A DNA stretch of 40,530 nucleotides from Methanoculleus sp. UBA208 (GTDB lineage Archaea; Halobacteriota; Methanomicrobia; Methanomicrobiales; Methanoculleaceae), in NCBI RefSeq assembly GCF_002498065.1, contig NZ_DAFZ01000035.1:525-41054 (forward strand), given 5' to 3'. The notes under the pieces are model-generated. The model was not told the DNA's origin and did not search any database. It saw only the letters and a program-made list of their open reading frames with translations. This document shows positions 15,724 to 23,356 of this stretch, one piece after another (positions within the stretch are counted from its first letter, which is position 1; every line of letters starts with the position of its first letter). The translations under genes and the position numbers were made by a program.

Positions 15724-15762
15724 CCGGGTTGTCCTCTATAGAGGACCCGGACACTTTTTTTT
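15724..15762 (+). terminator. Terminator after the SUI1 gene
   Basis: Directly after the stop codon: stem CCGG...CCGG enclosing GTCCTC/GAGGAC with a TATA loop (15724-15750), followed by eight Ts (15755-15762). Confidence 0.85.
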
Positions 15763-15876
15763 ACCGAAGACGATTGCACGGGGAGCGCAAACCCTCTCCT
15801 CGGGGAGGTTGCACCATGTCCGGGCCGGCAGACACTATAATCAGCAGACACGTACAATATTGGGAGTGGACGACCT

Positions 15877-16212
15877 ATGGTAATGAGATGTTCGTTTGCG
15901 CTCGATCCCGACCTGATGGAGCAGATCGATCAGTTCGCCAGGGAGCATGCGTTCGACCGGAACGAGGCGATTCTCGAGCTGATCGAGGCCGGTCTTGCCT
16001 GCAAGGACGGGGGCACGCCGACGGTCCGGCAGCAGCGTTCGTTTGAAGAGTTGAACCGGCTCCAGCAAGAACTTGAGGACGTCAAAGAGGTCCTTACCGA
16101 GCTCCGCAACGAAGTCCGGCTGGTCCACCACACGATCGAGACTGACTGGAACAAAGAGGCGAAGGGCGTTCCGTTCCAGACGAAACACCCCTGGGAGTTC
16201 TGGCGGAAGTGA
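15877..16212 (+). CDS. Ribbon-helix-helix putative DNA-binding protein with coiled coil
   Basis: A 111-residue protein. Residues 1-45 fit a MetJ/Arc/CopG ribbon-helix-helix DNA-binding motif: a short strand (MRCSFALDP), then two helices (DLMEQIDQFAREH and RNEAILELIEAGL). Residues 55-90 are rich in Glu/Leu heptads and probably form a coiled coil, and the tail is charged with several Trp. It is likely a small transcription regulator; its targets cannot be told. A ribosome site (GGGAG) precedes the start. It ends four bases from the convergent cysteine-rich gene. No toxin partner is seen. Confidence 0.75.
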   Translation: MVMRCSFALDPDLMEQIDQFAREHAFDRNEAILELIEAGLACKDGGTPTVRQQRSFEELNRLQQELEDVKEVLTELRNEVRLVHHTIETDWNKEAKGVPFQTKHPWEFWRK

Positions 16213-16216
16213 TCCG

Positions 16217-16477
16217 TCAACTGATGATATTCGCGATGCTCCGGAATCCTTCGCCGGAGAGGTCGTCGCAGACGACCGCTTCAACCTTCGCCATATCGAT
16301 GTTGGGGGCATCGCGGCACCGGCTGCAGTAGGCCCGTGCCGGCGACGGGAGTTCTCTTCCTTTGACCACGACAAGAGCGGAGTGGACGCAGAGCCTGCAC
16401 CGGTCGACGGGAACGGTCTCTTTTACCGTACACTGTACCCGCCCCCGGACGACCGCAAGACGCCGGGCCTCATTCAT
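16217..16477 (-). CDS. Small cysteine-rich protein with two CxxC motifs
   Basis: The 86 residues from the ATG at 16477 contain Cys16, a CRLC pair (27, 30), a CSRC pair (51, 54) and Cys70, a pattern suited to binding zinc or an iron-sulfur cluster. No family is recognised. The start overlaps the end of the upstream YkgJ-type gene by eight bases (ATGAATGA), so the two are likely translated together. A GTG eight codons earlier (16501) is possible but less likely. Confidence 0.65.
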   Translation of the reverse strand: MNEARRLAVVRGRVQCTVKETVPVDRCRLCVHSALVVVKGRELPSPARAYCSRCRDAPNIDMAKVEAVVCDDLSGEGFRSIANIIS

Positions 16478-16967
16478 AAGATTCGACCCGGTAGCCCGCA
16501 CGACCGAGAGCCGCGGCGACCTCGGTCCGCCAGGCGATATCGTCGTCGGTCGTAAGTGGCACGACTGACTCTTCCCAGCACCGGCGGAGATCTGCGTCTT
16601 CGGTGGCGAGGCTCCTCCTCCCCTTCACCTTCCCGGCCTCCCGGCCGTCGGGGGCGAAGATCCGCATGGCACAGCAGACGTAGGACCGGCAGATTACCGG
16701 GCGGCTGTCGTGGACGGTGCAGACGTACTTCCCCTCCTCTCCCGGGAGGGCCCGGAGAAACGGGCACCAGGACGGGTGCGCATCGTTTTCGGCGGTGTCC
16801 CTGAAGGCATCGAGGAACCGCTCCTCGACCCGGGCGCGAAACGTGCCGCCGACGATCTTCTGCCGACAGAGGTAGTCCCGGCTGGTGAGCCTTTTTTCGA
16901 TCTCAATGAGCTCGCCGCCTGCGTGCATGCAGCACTTCCCGCAGAGCGTACATTCGAACGCCGTCAT
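16470..16967 (-). CDS. YkgJ-type cysteine cluster protein
   Basis: A 165-residue protein of the YkgJ/UPF0153 type, proposed to hold a metal cluster. It opens with the diagnostic CTLCGKCC (Cys6, 9, 12, 13), then has WCPFL, YVCTVHDSRPVICRSY and a CC pair, the usual order in the family. The frame is open for another 69 codons upstream, but these overlap the divergent sugar-nucleotide gene and do not resemble the family, so the ATG at 16967 is chosen. It is paired with the small CxxC protein downstream. Biochemical role unknown. Confidence 0.85.
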   Translation of the reverse strand: MTAFECTLCGKCCMHAGGELIEIEKRLTSRDYLCRQKIVGGTFRARVEERFLDAFRDTAENDAHPSWCPFLRALPGEEGKYVCTVHDSRPVICRSYVCCAMRIFAPDGREAGKVKGRRSLATEDADLRRCWEESVVPLTTDDDIAWRTEVAAALGRAGYRVESYE

Positions 16968-17066
16968 CGTCTCTGTAGAGTCTTCGCGCAACGATGAATA
17001 AAGGTTCGGGAACATCCGCCCGCATTCATCCCAAGGGTTAAATCGATACGCACACAATGGAGTGGC

Positions 17067-18245
17067 ATGAAGGTGTGTATAATGTGCGGAGGGGAGGGCA
17101 CACGGCTCCGCCCCCTCACATTCGGGCGTCCTAAACCCTGTATTCCGATCGTCAACAAACCCTCGATCCAGCACCTGGTCTCACACCTCGCCAACCTCGG
17201 TTTCAACGACGTGGTGATCACGCTCGGCTACATGAGCGAGGCCATCGAGGAGGCCCTCGGGGACGGGTCGCTCTTCGGGGTCAACGTCACCTACGTCCAC
17301 GAAAAGACGAAACTCGGGACGGCGGGCAGCGTCAAGAACGCCCAGAAATACCTTGAGGAACAGCCGTTCCTCGTCGTCGGCGGCGACCACGTGGTGAGCC
17401 TGAACCTGCTCGAGTTCTACCGCGAGCACCTCGCCAACGACTCGATCACAACCATCGGGCTCATAAGCATCGATGACCCGACCGAGTACGGGATCGCCGA
17501 GATCGACGCGAACTACCAGATCAAGCGGTTCAAGGAGAAACCGAGCCCGGGTGAGATCTTCTCGAATCTGGCGAGCACCGGGATGTACGTCTGCGACCCC
17601 GATGTATTCGACCATATCCCGGCCGGCGAGAAGTTCGACTTCGCCCGAAACCTCTTCCCCGAACTGATGGAGGGGGGCTACCCCCTCAAAGCCTGGCTTG
17701 CCCGCGGCAACTGGTCGGACGTGGGGAGCCCGAGGTCGCTACGGGAAGCAGAGCGGTGGAAACTTCAGGATATCGGGTTTACGAACATTTCCGGCGACCT
17801 TTACATCAAGGGCGCCCGTATCATGGGCCCGGCACAGATAGGAAGCTGCGTCTCGGTTGCGGCGAACTCCCGGGTGATCGGGCCGGTCTCGATCGGCGCC
17901 GGGACGATCATCGAGGAGAACGTCGTCATCGGGCCGTACACGAGCATCGGGGAGGGGTGCATCATCAAGAACAGCGCGAAGATCTTCTCCTCGTCCATCT
18001 ACAACCGGGTGGTGATCGGCAGGGAGAGCACCGTCAGCGGGAGCATCATCGACAACGATACGCTCATCGGTGGCGGGTGCAACATCGAGCACGACACGGT
18101 CATCGGGCCGCGTGCGGTGCTGAAAGGCGGCGTGGTCGTCCATTCCGGGACCCGGCTCTGGCCGGAGGTGATCATCCCGGAGGGGACGATTGTCAAAGAG
18201 CATGTCCTGAACGAGGACTTCGATACCCGGACCGAGGGGTCGTAG
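17067..18245 (+). CDS. NDP-sugar pyrophosphorylase (GlmU/ManC-like, with left-handed beta-helix)
   Basis: Makes a nucleotide sugar from a sugar 1-phosphate and an NTP, for glycan or cell-surface precursor synthesis. The 392-residue protein has the Rossmann-like nucleotidyltransferase signature GGEGTRLRPLTFGRPKPCIP (residues 8-27), the substrate-binding VGGDHV and FKEKP motifs, and after about residue 255 hexapeptide repeats (I-G-x-x-x-x) forming a left-handed beta-helix. The exact sugar and nucleotide (glucose, mannose or N-acetylglucosamine) cannot be decided from sequence alone. GGAG precedes the ATG. A T-tract follows at 18267-18271. Confidence 0.9.
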   Translation: MKVCIMCGGEGTRLRPLTFGRPKPCIPIVNKPSIQHLVSHLANLGFNDVVITLGYMSEAIEEALGDGSLFGVNVTYVHEKTKLGTAGSVKNAQKYLEEQPFLVVGGDHVVSLNLLEFYREHLANDSITTIGLISIDDPTEYGIAEIDANYQIKRFKEKPSPGEIFSNLASTGMYVCDPDVFDHIPAGEKFDFARNLFPELMEGGYPLKAWLARGNWSDVGSPRSLREAERWKLQDIGFTNISGDLYIKGARIMGPAQIGSCVSVAANSRVIGPVSIGAGTIIEENVVIGPYTSIGEGCIIKNSAKIFSSSIYNRVVIGRESTVSGSIIDNDTLIGGGCNIEHDTVIGPRAVLKGGVVVHSGTRLWPEVIIPEGTIVKEHVLNEDFDTRTEGS

Positions 18246-18266
18246 GATCCCGGCACCCCCGGTCTC

Positions 18267-18271
18267 TTTTT
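18267..18271 (+). terminator. Short T-tract after sugar-nucleotide gene
   Basis: Five Ts follow a GC-rich stretch 21 bases past the stop, in a convergent gap of 93 bases. This is a weak terminator candidate. Confidence 0.35.
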
Positions 18272-18338
18272 ACCCGCAAAGATTCTCCCGCGGGCATTTT
18301 CTCCGTAACGTGCCGGCGGAGCGTGGCGTCAACCTGCT

Positions 18339-19312
18339 TCAGACCCTGATACTCAGGACGATGATATCCGAGCCGTCGACTCCGTGGACCATGACCGCGA
18401 CGTCCACCGGCGTGCCGTTGTTCAAGACCCCGGTCCCCGTCCAGGCAGCCTGCGATCCTTTGGCGGCCGAAAGCCCCCCGGGCGGGTCGACCGTCGCGGC
18501 AAAACCGCCTGCGGTGCACGCGGAGGCGTTGGAGACGTCGACGCCGTTCATGAAGACCGAGAACGGCGCACCGGGGTCGAGCACGGAGGCGGGAGGCACC
18601 TCGCGAACGGTGAGGACGAGTGTATCGGGTGCGGTGCGTTCGACGGAGATGGCGGTCATCATGCTCACCGTTGTTCCGGGGTTCAGGTTCATGTCGATCA
18701 TCCCGGCACCGAGCATCGCGTGGGCGGCGAGCGGGGGAAGAACCGCAACGACGAGGATGATGGCGGCCGTGGAGCAGAGAAACAGTCGCGATGCCGCGGC
18801 ACCGTCTTTCGGCCCGGCCGCTCTCTCCCGGAAGAACGAGACGACGAAGGCCCCGAGGGCGGCAAGGGCCGCCATAATGAGGGCCATGGCGAGGAGGGAG
18901 AGAGCGTGGTTCGCGAGGGTGTCATGGGCCAGAGAGAGGACGTCGGAGAGCCCGGCGGCGTATCCGTGCCCGAAGGCCGCTGTTACCATTGAATACATCT
19001 CGAGGACGAGAAATGCCGTGAACCCGGCGATCCCGCCCGCTAGGACGGCCGAACCCCTCCTCGTCCCGCCCTCCCGCGAGAGGGCGGCCGGGAGCATCCC
19101 GGCGAGGAGGAGGGAGAGAATGCCGAGCATCAGGTTCTGGAACGTGCCGATGGCGTCGAAGAGTCCGTGGTTGTAGCAGGCGATACCACCCCAGCACCAT
19201 GTATGGAATAGGTCAGGAGCACCAGCAGTCCGCCGCCGGCGAGGCCGGCGATGAGCGAGGCGGGGAGGAGGCGCTTGAGGTTCCGCAGGGTCGTATGAGA
19301 ATCAAATGCCAT
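18339..19312 (-). pseudogene. Membrane protein of unknown function, frameshifted
   Basis: Two minus-strand reading frames appear to be parts of one gene. The first (start 19312) gives a membrane segment (LLPASLIAGLAGGGLLVLL) and then, after about residue 37, a Ser/Thr-rich tail ending at 19130. The -1 frame from about 19200 reads a natural continuation (CWGGIACYNHGLFDAIGTFQ) into the second piece (18339-19130), which has several further membrane segments and an outer beta-rich C-terminal domain of about 100 residues. The switch falls near a GGGG run at about 19190. Either one base is missing in the assembly, or the gene is broken, or the ribosome shifts. Alternatively these are two genes overlapping by TGATG. 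Function unknown. Confidence 0.6.
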
Positions 19313-19449
19313 GGCACTGCACCGGACCTGATATTATCGACGGCTGCCTTTACCTTTCCGAAATTTATCCGGTGGTAATGTAGCCTGCGGCGATCCATCT
19401 GGAGACCGGAGCGGGGACCCGAAGCAGCCCGGTAAGAAAAAGAGTTTGC

Positions 19450-20265
19450 TTACCCGTGCCGCACGAGCCGGTGCGTCAGCGCGACGAGGGGATGGCGGGC
19501 GTAATCGAGCACTTTGATGTCGTCGAGCGTCTTTAAGTTCAGCGTCCGGGCGGTCCGCTCCATCCCGAGCTCGATGTTCTCCCTGACCTCGATGATGTAG
19601 GTGTCGAGGTTCGCAATCCCGAGCCGTTTTGCCGCGATCGCCCGGTGGTGCCCGTCGACCAGGATCCAGCGGCCCGGCCGCCGGACCACGATCAGGGGTT
19701 CGGCGAGCCCCTTCTTGATCTCGTACATCCTTCCTTCAAGTTCGTCCTCGTAGATCTTCGACTGGGTGGGCAGGAGGTCGTCGATCGGGACCGACCCCCG
19801 TTTCAGGGTCGGTTCGACCCCATAGAGTTTTTTCAGGGTCTCGATGAACTTGAAGACCTTCTCCGGCGAGACGTGCTCGATCTGGGACCTGATGACGTCG
19901 GAGTTCGACATGATCCCGATGAGTTCGTTTTTCTCGTTGACGACCGGGAGTTTCTGGATGCCGGAGCGGAAGATGACGCGGGCTGCGTCGTTCACGCTCA
20001 TGTCGGGGTCGGCGACGATGAGGTGGCGGGACATCACCTGCTCTATCGGCGTCGACGGATGGGCAAAGAGAAGGTCCCGCGCCGATATGTAACCCACCAC
20101 CTCTTTTGAGTTCTCCACGACCGGGAAGCCGTCGTGATGCGTATTTTTTATTGCTTCGATGACGTCCCGGACCGTTCCGTGTGCGTCGACGGTGACGACG
20201 TCGTAGGTCATGTAATCTTTGACCTTCTTTTTATCCATCATGATAGTGTCACGCTGGCCCGACAT
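19450..20265 (-). CDS. CBS-domain protein fused to a ParB/Srx-like domain
   Basis: The 271-residue protein starts with two CBS domains (about residues 15-130; VKDYMTYDVVTVDAHGT and MSRHLIVADPDMSVNDA), which usually sense adenine nucleotides. The C-terminal half is ParB/sulfiredoxin-like, with the box motif LVDGHHRAIAAKRLGI. ParB domains bind or hydrolyse nucleotides, while this protein lacks the DNA-binding helix-turn-helix of chromosome-partition ParB, so a partition role is doubtful. ATG codons at 20241 and 20238 (before DKKKV) have GTGA at good distance and may be the true start. It follows hsp20 by 41 bases on the same strand. Confidence 0.85.
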   Translation of the reverse strand: MSGQRDTIMMDKKKVKDYMTYDVVTVDAHGTVRDVIEAIKNTHHDGFPVVENSKEVVGYISARDLLFAHPSTPIEQVMSRHLIVADPDMSVNDAARVIFRSGIQKLPVVNEKNELIGIMSNSDVIRSQIEHVSPEKVFKFIETLKKLYGVEPTLKRGSVPIDDLLPTQSKIYEDELEGRMYEIKKGLAEPLIVVRRPGRWILVDGHHRAIAAKRLGIANLDTYIIEVRENIELGMERTARTLNLKTLDDIKVLDYARHPLVALTHRLVRHG

Positions 20266-20306
20266 GAACTATTCGGTTGAAATAGGTATCGGCATGAAAA
20301 ATAGGG

Positions 20307-20777
20307 TTATTCGATGGGGATCGTGGTCCCGGTCTCGGTCGGCGCTTTCTTCAGCCGGACCTCGAGAACACCGTTCTTAAACGTTGCGGCGGAATTCTCC
20401 TCGGCCACTTCGGCCGGAAGCAGCACCGTGCGGCTCATCTGGCCGTAGACACGTTCCCGCATGAAAAAGTCCCTGGTCTCCTCCTCGGTCTCGCCCGTCC
20501 GCCTGCTGGTGATCTCCAGGTGCTGGGGATCGATGAGCCGGACGGCGACGTTCTCTTTCTCGACGCCGGGGAGGTCGGCAACAACGATTACTTCGTCCTC
20601 GTGGTCCCGGACATCCACACGGAAGTCGCGGACTGCCGGAACGACGCGGCCCCTGACCTCTTCTCCCCGTGCGCCGATTCCTCCGAGCATGGACTGGAAC
20701 CTGCTCTCCATCTCGGCCATTAGGTCGTCGAAGTCCTGCCATATCGTGCGATACGGCCCTCGTTCAATTCTTGCCAT
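20307..20777 (-). CDS. Hsp20/alpha-crystallin family small heat shock protein
   Basis: ATP-independent chaperone that holds unfolding proteins. The 156 residues contain an N-terminal arm, the alpha-crystallin domain (about residues 45-140, with VIVVADLPGVEKENVAVRL and the closing NGVLEVRLKK) and a C-terminal tail ending in the IPIE type of I-x-I motif that drives oligomer assembly. A ribosome site, GGAG, lies ten bases upstream of the ATG, and a TATA box is present. Confidence 0.95.
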   Translation of the reverse strand: MARIERGPYRTIWQDFDDLMAEMESRFQSMLGGIGARGEEVRGRVVPAVRDFRVDVRDHEDEVIVVADLPGVEKENVAVRLIDPQHLEITSRRTGETEEETRDFFMRERVYGQMSRTVLLPAEVAEENSAATFKNGVLEVRLKKAPTETGTTIPIE

Positions 20778-20854
20778 TGTAATCGCTCCTATCTACTGGA
20801 ATTGTCCCGAGGCGAGCAGGTCGCTCCGGGCTAACCATAAGGTAGTGTTGCCAA

Positions 20855-20862
20855 GATATAAA
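20855..20862 (-). promoter_or_regulatory. TATA box for hsp20
   Basis: On the minus strand this reads TTTATATC, close to the archaeal consensus, about 80 bases upstream of the hsp20 ATG. The implied start near 20830 gives a leader of about 50 bases. Confidence 0.5.
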
Positions 20863-20934
20863 TTTATTCCCTGGTGCTCCCCCTCCCCCCGGAACAATAT
20901 CATTTTATTTCACCAAACGGCGATTATACTCGTA

Positions 20935-21633
20935 ATGAAAAAGACACAGCAGAAGACACCGAAGAGCGACACTGCGCCATGGATGAAATGGGCGTATGTG
21001 GGAATCGCCCTGTTCGTGGCGGTGGCCATGGTGGGGACGTACCTCGCCCCGATGTTCGAGAAGAAGCCGACCGCCCAGGTAGGAAATATGGCGGCGATCG
21101 GCTACACCATTCTCGACGAGGACGGGCGCCCCCTCATCACGACCGACCAGAACCTCCTCGCAAGCGAGTACGAGAAAGGGAACGTCGTCCTCCTGACCCA
21201 CGGCCTGGAGATGCCCGTCGGCGGACAGGTCTCGGGTGAGAACATCGCCGTCATACCGGTCGTATATCCCGAGATCACCGGCTTCTCGGGCTTCGGGCTG
21301 CTGGGCTTCGAGACCAACGCTATCTCCGTGGGGCTCGTCGGGATGCAGGCCGGCGAGACGAAGACCATCAGTTTCTCCTACGGGACAAACGACCTCGAGA
21401 TGAACCTGAGTGAAGAGGACGCAAACGGTATCGGTCTCAACTTCACGGAGACGAAAGTGGGCGATCTGGTCCCGCTCGGATTGACGGCGTCGCCGGATGT
21501 CCCTCTCGGCAACGAGACCAACGAGACCCCGGCACTGCGCTTCGGGGAGGTCGTCGACAAGACCGACGACTCACTGGTCATCATGCACCGCTACGGCAGC
21601 GCCCGGGTCACGCTCAACGGCATAACGGGGTGA
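20935..21633 (+). CDS. Membrane-anchored FKBP-like protein
   Basis: The 232-residue protein has one N-terminal membrane segment (about residues 17-39) after a short basic head, so the rest is probably outside the cell. The outer part resembles the FKBP/SlyD type of peptidyl-prolyl isomerase: VLLTHGLEMPVGG and LVGMQAGETKTISFSYG match the family's strand and GMxxGExxxI segments, with an insertion of acidic residues (NLSEEDANG) and a NETNET stretch. Proline-isomerase residues cannot be confirmed by eye, so it may be a chaperone-like relative. The same frame is open back to 20461, but this overlaps hsp20; the ATG at 20935 is the first sensible start. Confidence 0.75.
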   Translation: MKKTQQKTPKSDTAPWMKWAYVGIALFVAVAMVGTYLAPMFEKKPTAQVGNMAAIGYTILDEDGRPLITTDQNLLASEYEKGNVVLLTHGLEMPVGGQVSGENIAVIPVVYPEITGFSGFGLLGFETNAISVGLVGMQAGETKTISFSYGTNDLEMNLSEEDANGIGLNFTETKVGDLVPLGLTASPDVPLGNETNETPALRFGEVVDKTDDSLVIMHRYGSARVTLNGITG

Positions 21634-21650
21634 CGGCACCCCCACAGTTT

Positions 21651-21657
21651 TTTATAG
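21651..21657 (+). promoter_or_regulatory. TATA box for the thioredoxin-like gene
   Basis: TTTATAG, preceded by further Ts, is centred about 26 bases before the ATG at 21679. That spacing puts transcription start at or next to the start codon, and no Shine-Dalgarno is visible, which fits a leaderless message. Confidence 0.55.
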
Positions 21658-21678
21658 TCTCCCTGCTTCCTGCCATAT

Positions 21679-21957
21679 ATGGCGATAAAAGTGATAAGTT
21701 TCTACCAGGAAGGGTGCATGGGGTGCGAGGAGCAGGTCCCGATCCTTCGCGAGGTGGAGAAGGATCTCGGGATCGAGATAGAGGAGATCGATGCCGTGAA
21801 GAACCCGGAGTATATCAAAACGTATAACCTCCGGGTGACACCGACAACCCTCGTCCTCGAGGGCGACGAGGTCAGGGAGCGGATGGAAGGGCTCGTCCAC
21901 CGTGAAGACCTCGAGGCCGCGATCCGGCGCCACCTGCAGAAACCCCTGCCCCGGTGA
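21679..21957 (+). CDS. Thioredoxin-like protein with CMGC active site
   Basis: A 92-residue thioredoxin-fold protein. The active-site pair is Cys13/Cys16 in GCMGC after the first strand (IKVISFYQE), and a cis-proline is expected at RVTPTT (about residues 51-56). It is shorter than standard thioredoxins (about 105 residues), similar to the small glutaredoxin-like thioredoxins of methanogens. It is likely a disulfide reductase in the cytoplasm. It follows the FKBP-like gene by 45 bases but seems to have its own promoter, and it converges with the zinc-ribbon gene four bases away. Confidence 0.85.
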   Translation: MAIKVISFYQEGCMGCEEQVPILREVEKDLGIEIEEIDAVKNPEYIKTYNLRVTPTTLVLEGDEVRERMEGLVHREDLEAAIRRHLQKPLPR

Positions 21958-21961
21958 GGGG

Positions 21962-22552
21962 TCACCGCCTCTGGTAGCGGCCTTCGAGATACCCGTAGAT
22001 CCGCTTCACCCTGCGGGCCACCGTCTTCCAGCCCTCTTTTCGCATGACCGGGCCGTCGCGGAGTTTGATGTGCGATATCCGGATCCGCCGGCCTGCGAAG
22101 GTGTAGGTCTCCCCGACGACGAACTCGTCCTCGCCGTCGGCGGTCTGGTAGAGCGGGAGGGTCGTGCGCCCGGTGTGGATGGACGCCTTCACCACGACCT
22201 GCTCGATCCCGCGGGTCCAGAGGGCCGTCACTTCGCCGGCCGCCGCCCGGCGGACCCGCTTTGCTCCGACCTCGATGCCGGTGACCTCGACCCCGAAGAC
22301 CTCGTCTCCGCACTCCGCGGCGATCTGGTCTCCGAGGGAGACGACCTCGTCCTCAAGCATCTCGACGGTGCAGACCATCGATTCGGTTTCATGGCTCACG
22401 ATGGCTTTGACGGTGAGGATCTCGGGTTCGGGCGGCTTTGGAATTCGGTGGACCTGGCCGCACTCACTGCACTGCACCACCAGTTCGGCGGCTTCCCGGA
22501 GAATCTGGTGTTCGCACTCCTCTTTACAGACGGGGCAAACGATGCTGATCAT
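21962..22552 (-). CDS. HVO_0476-type archaeal zinc-ribbon protein
   Basis: A 196-residue protein found in archaea, of unknown function. The N-terminal zinc ribbon is visible as Cys6, Cys9 (CPVC), Cys13 and Cys28, Cys31 (CSEC). The remainder is beta-rich, with a basic C-terminus (KTVARRVKRIYGYLEGRYQRR). The domain mix suggests nucleic-acid binding (inference). It is divergent from the DUF371 gene with 32 bases between the starts. Confidence 0.8.
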   Translation of the reverse strand: MISIVCPVCKEECEHQILREAAELVVQCSECGQVHRIPKPPEPEILTVKAIVSHETESMVCTVEMLEDEVVSLGDQIAAECGDEVFGVEVTGIEVGAKRVRRAAAGEVTALWTRGIEQVVVKASIHTGRTTLPLYQTADGEDEFVVGETYTFAGRRIRISHIKLRDGPVMRKEGWKTVARRVKRIYGYLEGRYQRR

Positions 22553-22584
22553 TCATTAGCAATAGAATCCCTCTCCTAATAAGC

Positions 22585-23019
22585 ATGAAGGCGAGAGATA
22601 TCGTGCGGGCACGGGGGCACCCGCTGGTCCGGGGAACCCACCCGACGACGTTTGAGGTGACGAAAGACGAGACGCTGACCGCTGCCGGCGACTGCATCAT
22701 CGGCGTCGCCGCCGACAGGGGCGCCGCCGACCTCGATCCGGGCTTAAAAGAGCTGCTCCGCGACGATCGAGCGGTGCTCACGACCCGTCTTACCGCGGGC
22801 GGCGAGACCGTCGAGGTCCGCTCAAGGGGCAGTGCGGCGTTCACCCTGGACCACCCCGCCGACCTCGTCTGGCGGCGGAGCGACTTCGTCTCGGACCGGA
22901 CCGTGGGCATCCGCTCCGACCGGGTGGCGGCGACCCTCCCCCGGGAGTTCATCGAGGCGCTCCGGCGGGGGGAAGAACTGGTCGTCGAACTCGAGGTGGA
23001 GATCCCCCCAGGGTTCTGA
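22585..23019 (+). CDS. DUF371 family protein
   Basis: The 144-residue protein matches the archaeal DUF371 family: an opening GHPLVRGTHPTTFEVTKD and a central GDCIIGVAAD, both typical of the family, with a C-terminal half rich in beta strands. Function is unknown. No signal peptide is present. It starts 32 bases from the divergent zinc-ribbon gene. Confidence 0.85.
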   Translation: MKARDIVRARGHPLVRGTHPTTFEVTKDETLTAAGDCIIGVAADRGAADLDPGLKELLRDDRAVLTTRLTAGGETVEVRSRGSAAFTLDHPADLVWRRSDFVSDRTVGIRSDRVAATLPREFIEALRRGEELVVELEVEIPPGF

Positions 23020-23029
23020 ACGGGACCCA

Positions 23030-23218
23030 TCACCGGGCGTCCCGCATCCCGTCCCGGATCTCGCCGAGTACCAGTACGCCGATTCCGAGGAGCAGAACGA
23101 TCGCGAAGAGCCCGACGATCAGGACCACTCCCGTCGGGAGACCGCCGAGGAGATCCAGGATCGCGACGACGCCCACAGCAAAGATCGTCATTACCGCCCA
23201 CGTCTTTTCGTCTACCAT
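23030..23218 (-). CDS. Small membrane protein, two hydrophobic segments
   Basis: From the ATG at 23218 (MVDEKTWAV) the protein is 62 residues, with two hydrophobic segments separated by a Gly/Pro turn (AILDLLGGLPTGVVLIVG) and a charged tail (EIRDGMRDAR). An in-frame start nine codons earlier (23245) exists but reads as non-coding. No family recognised. It converges with the DUF371 gene ten bases away. Confidence 0.65.
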   Translation of the reverse strand: MVDEKTWAVMTIFAVGVVAILDLLGGLPTGVVLIVGLFAIVLLLGIGVLVLGEIRDGMRDAR

Positions 23219-23356
23219 GATGCACGGTGCGCCGCTCTGTGCCATATACGCTTTGAAAGGAGTTCGCGTTCACGACCGGTTCCCGAACGCGCATGCACCC
23301 CGTGATGCCGCCGGGGATAGGTTTATGCATTCACGGTGCGGGGAGACAGGTGAGGC

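Noticed and set aside
20461..20934. In-frame extension that would make the FKBP-like protein 390 residues
   Set aside because: It runs opposite hsp20 and its sequence is Ser/Arg-rich shadow; the membrane anchor fits a start at 20935.
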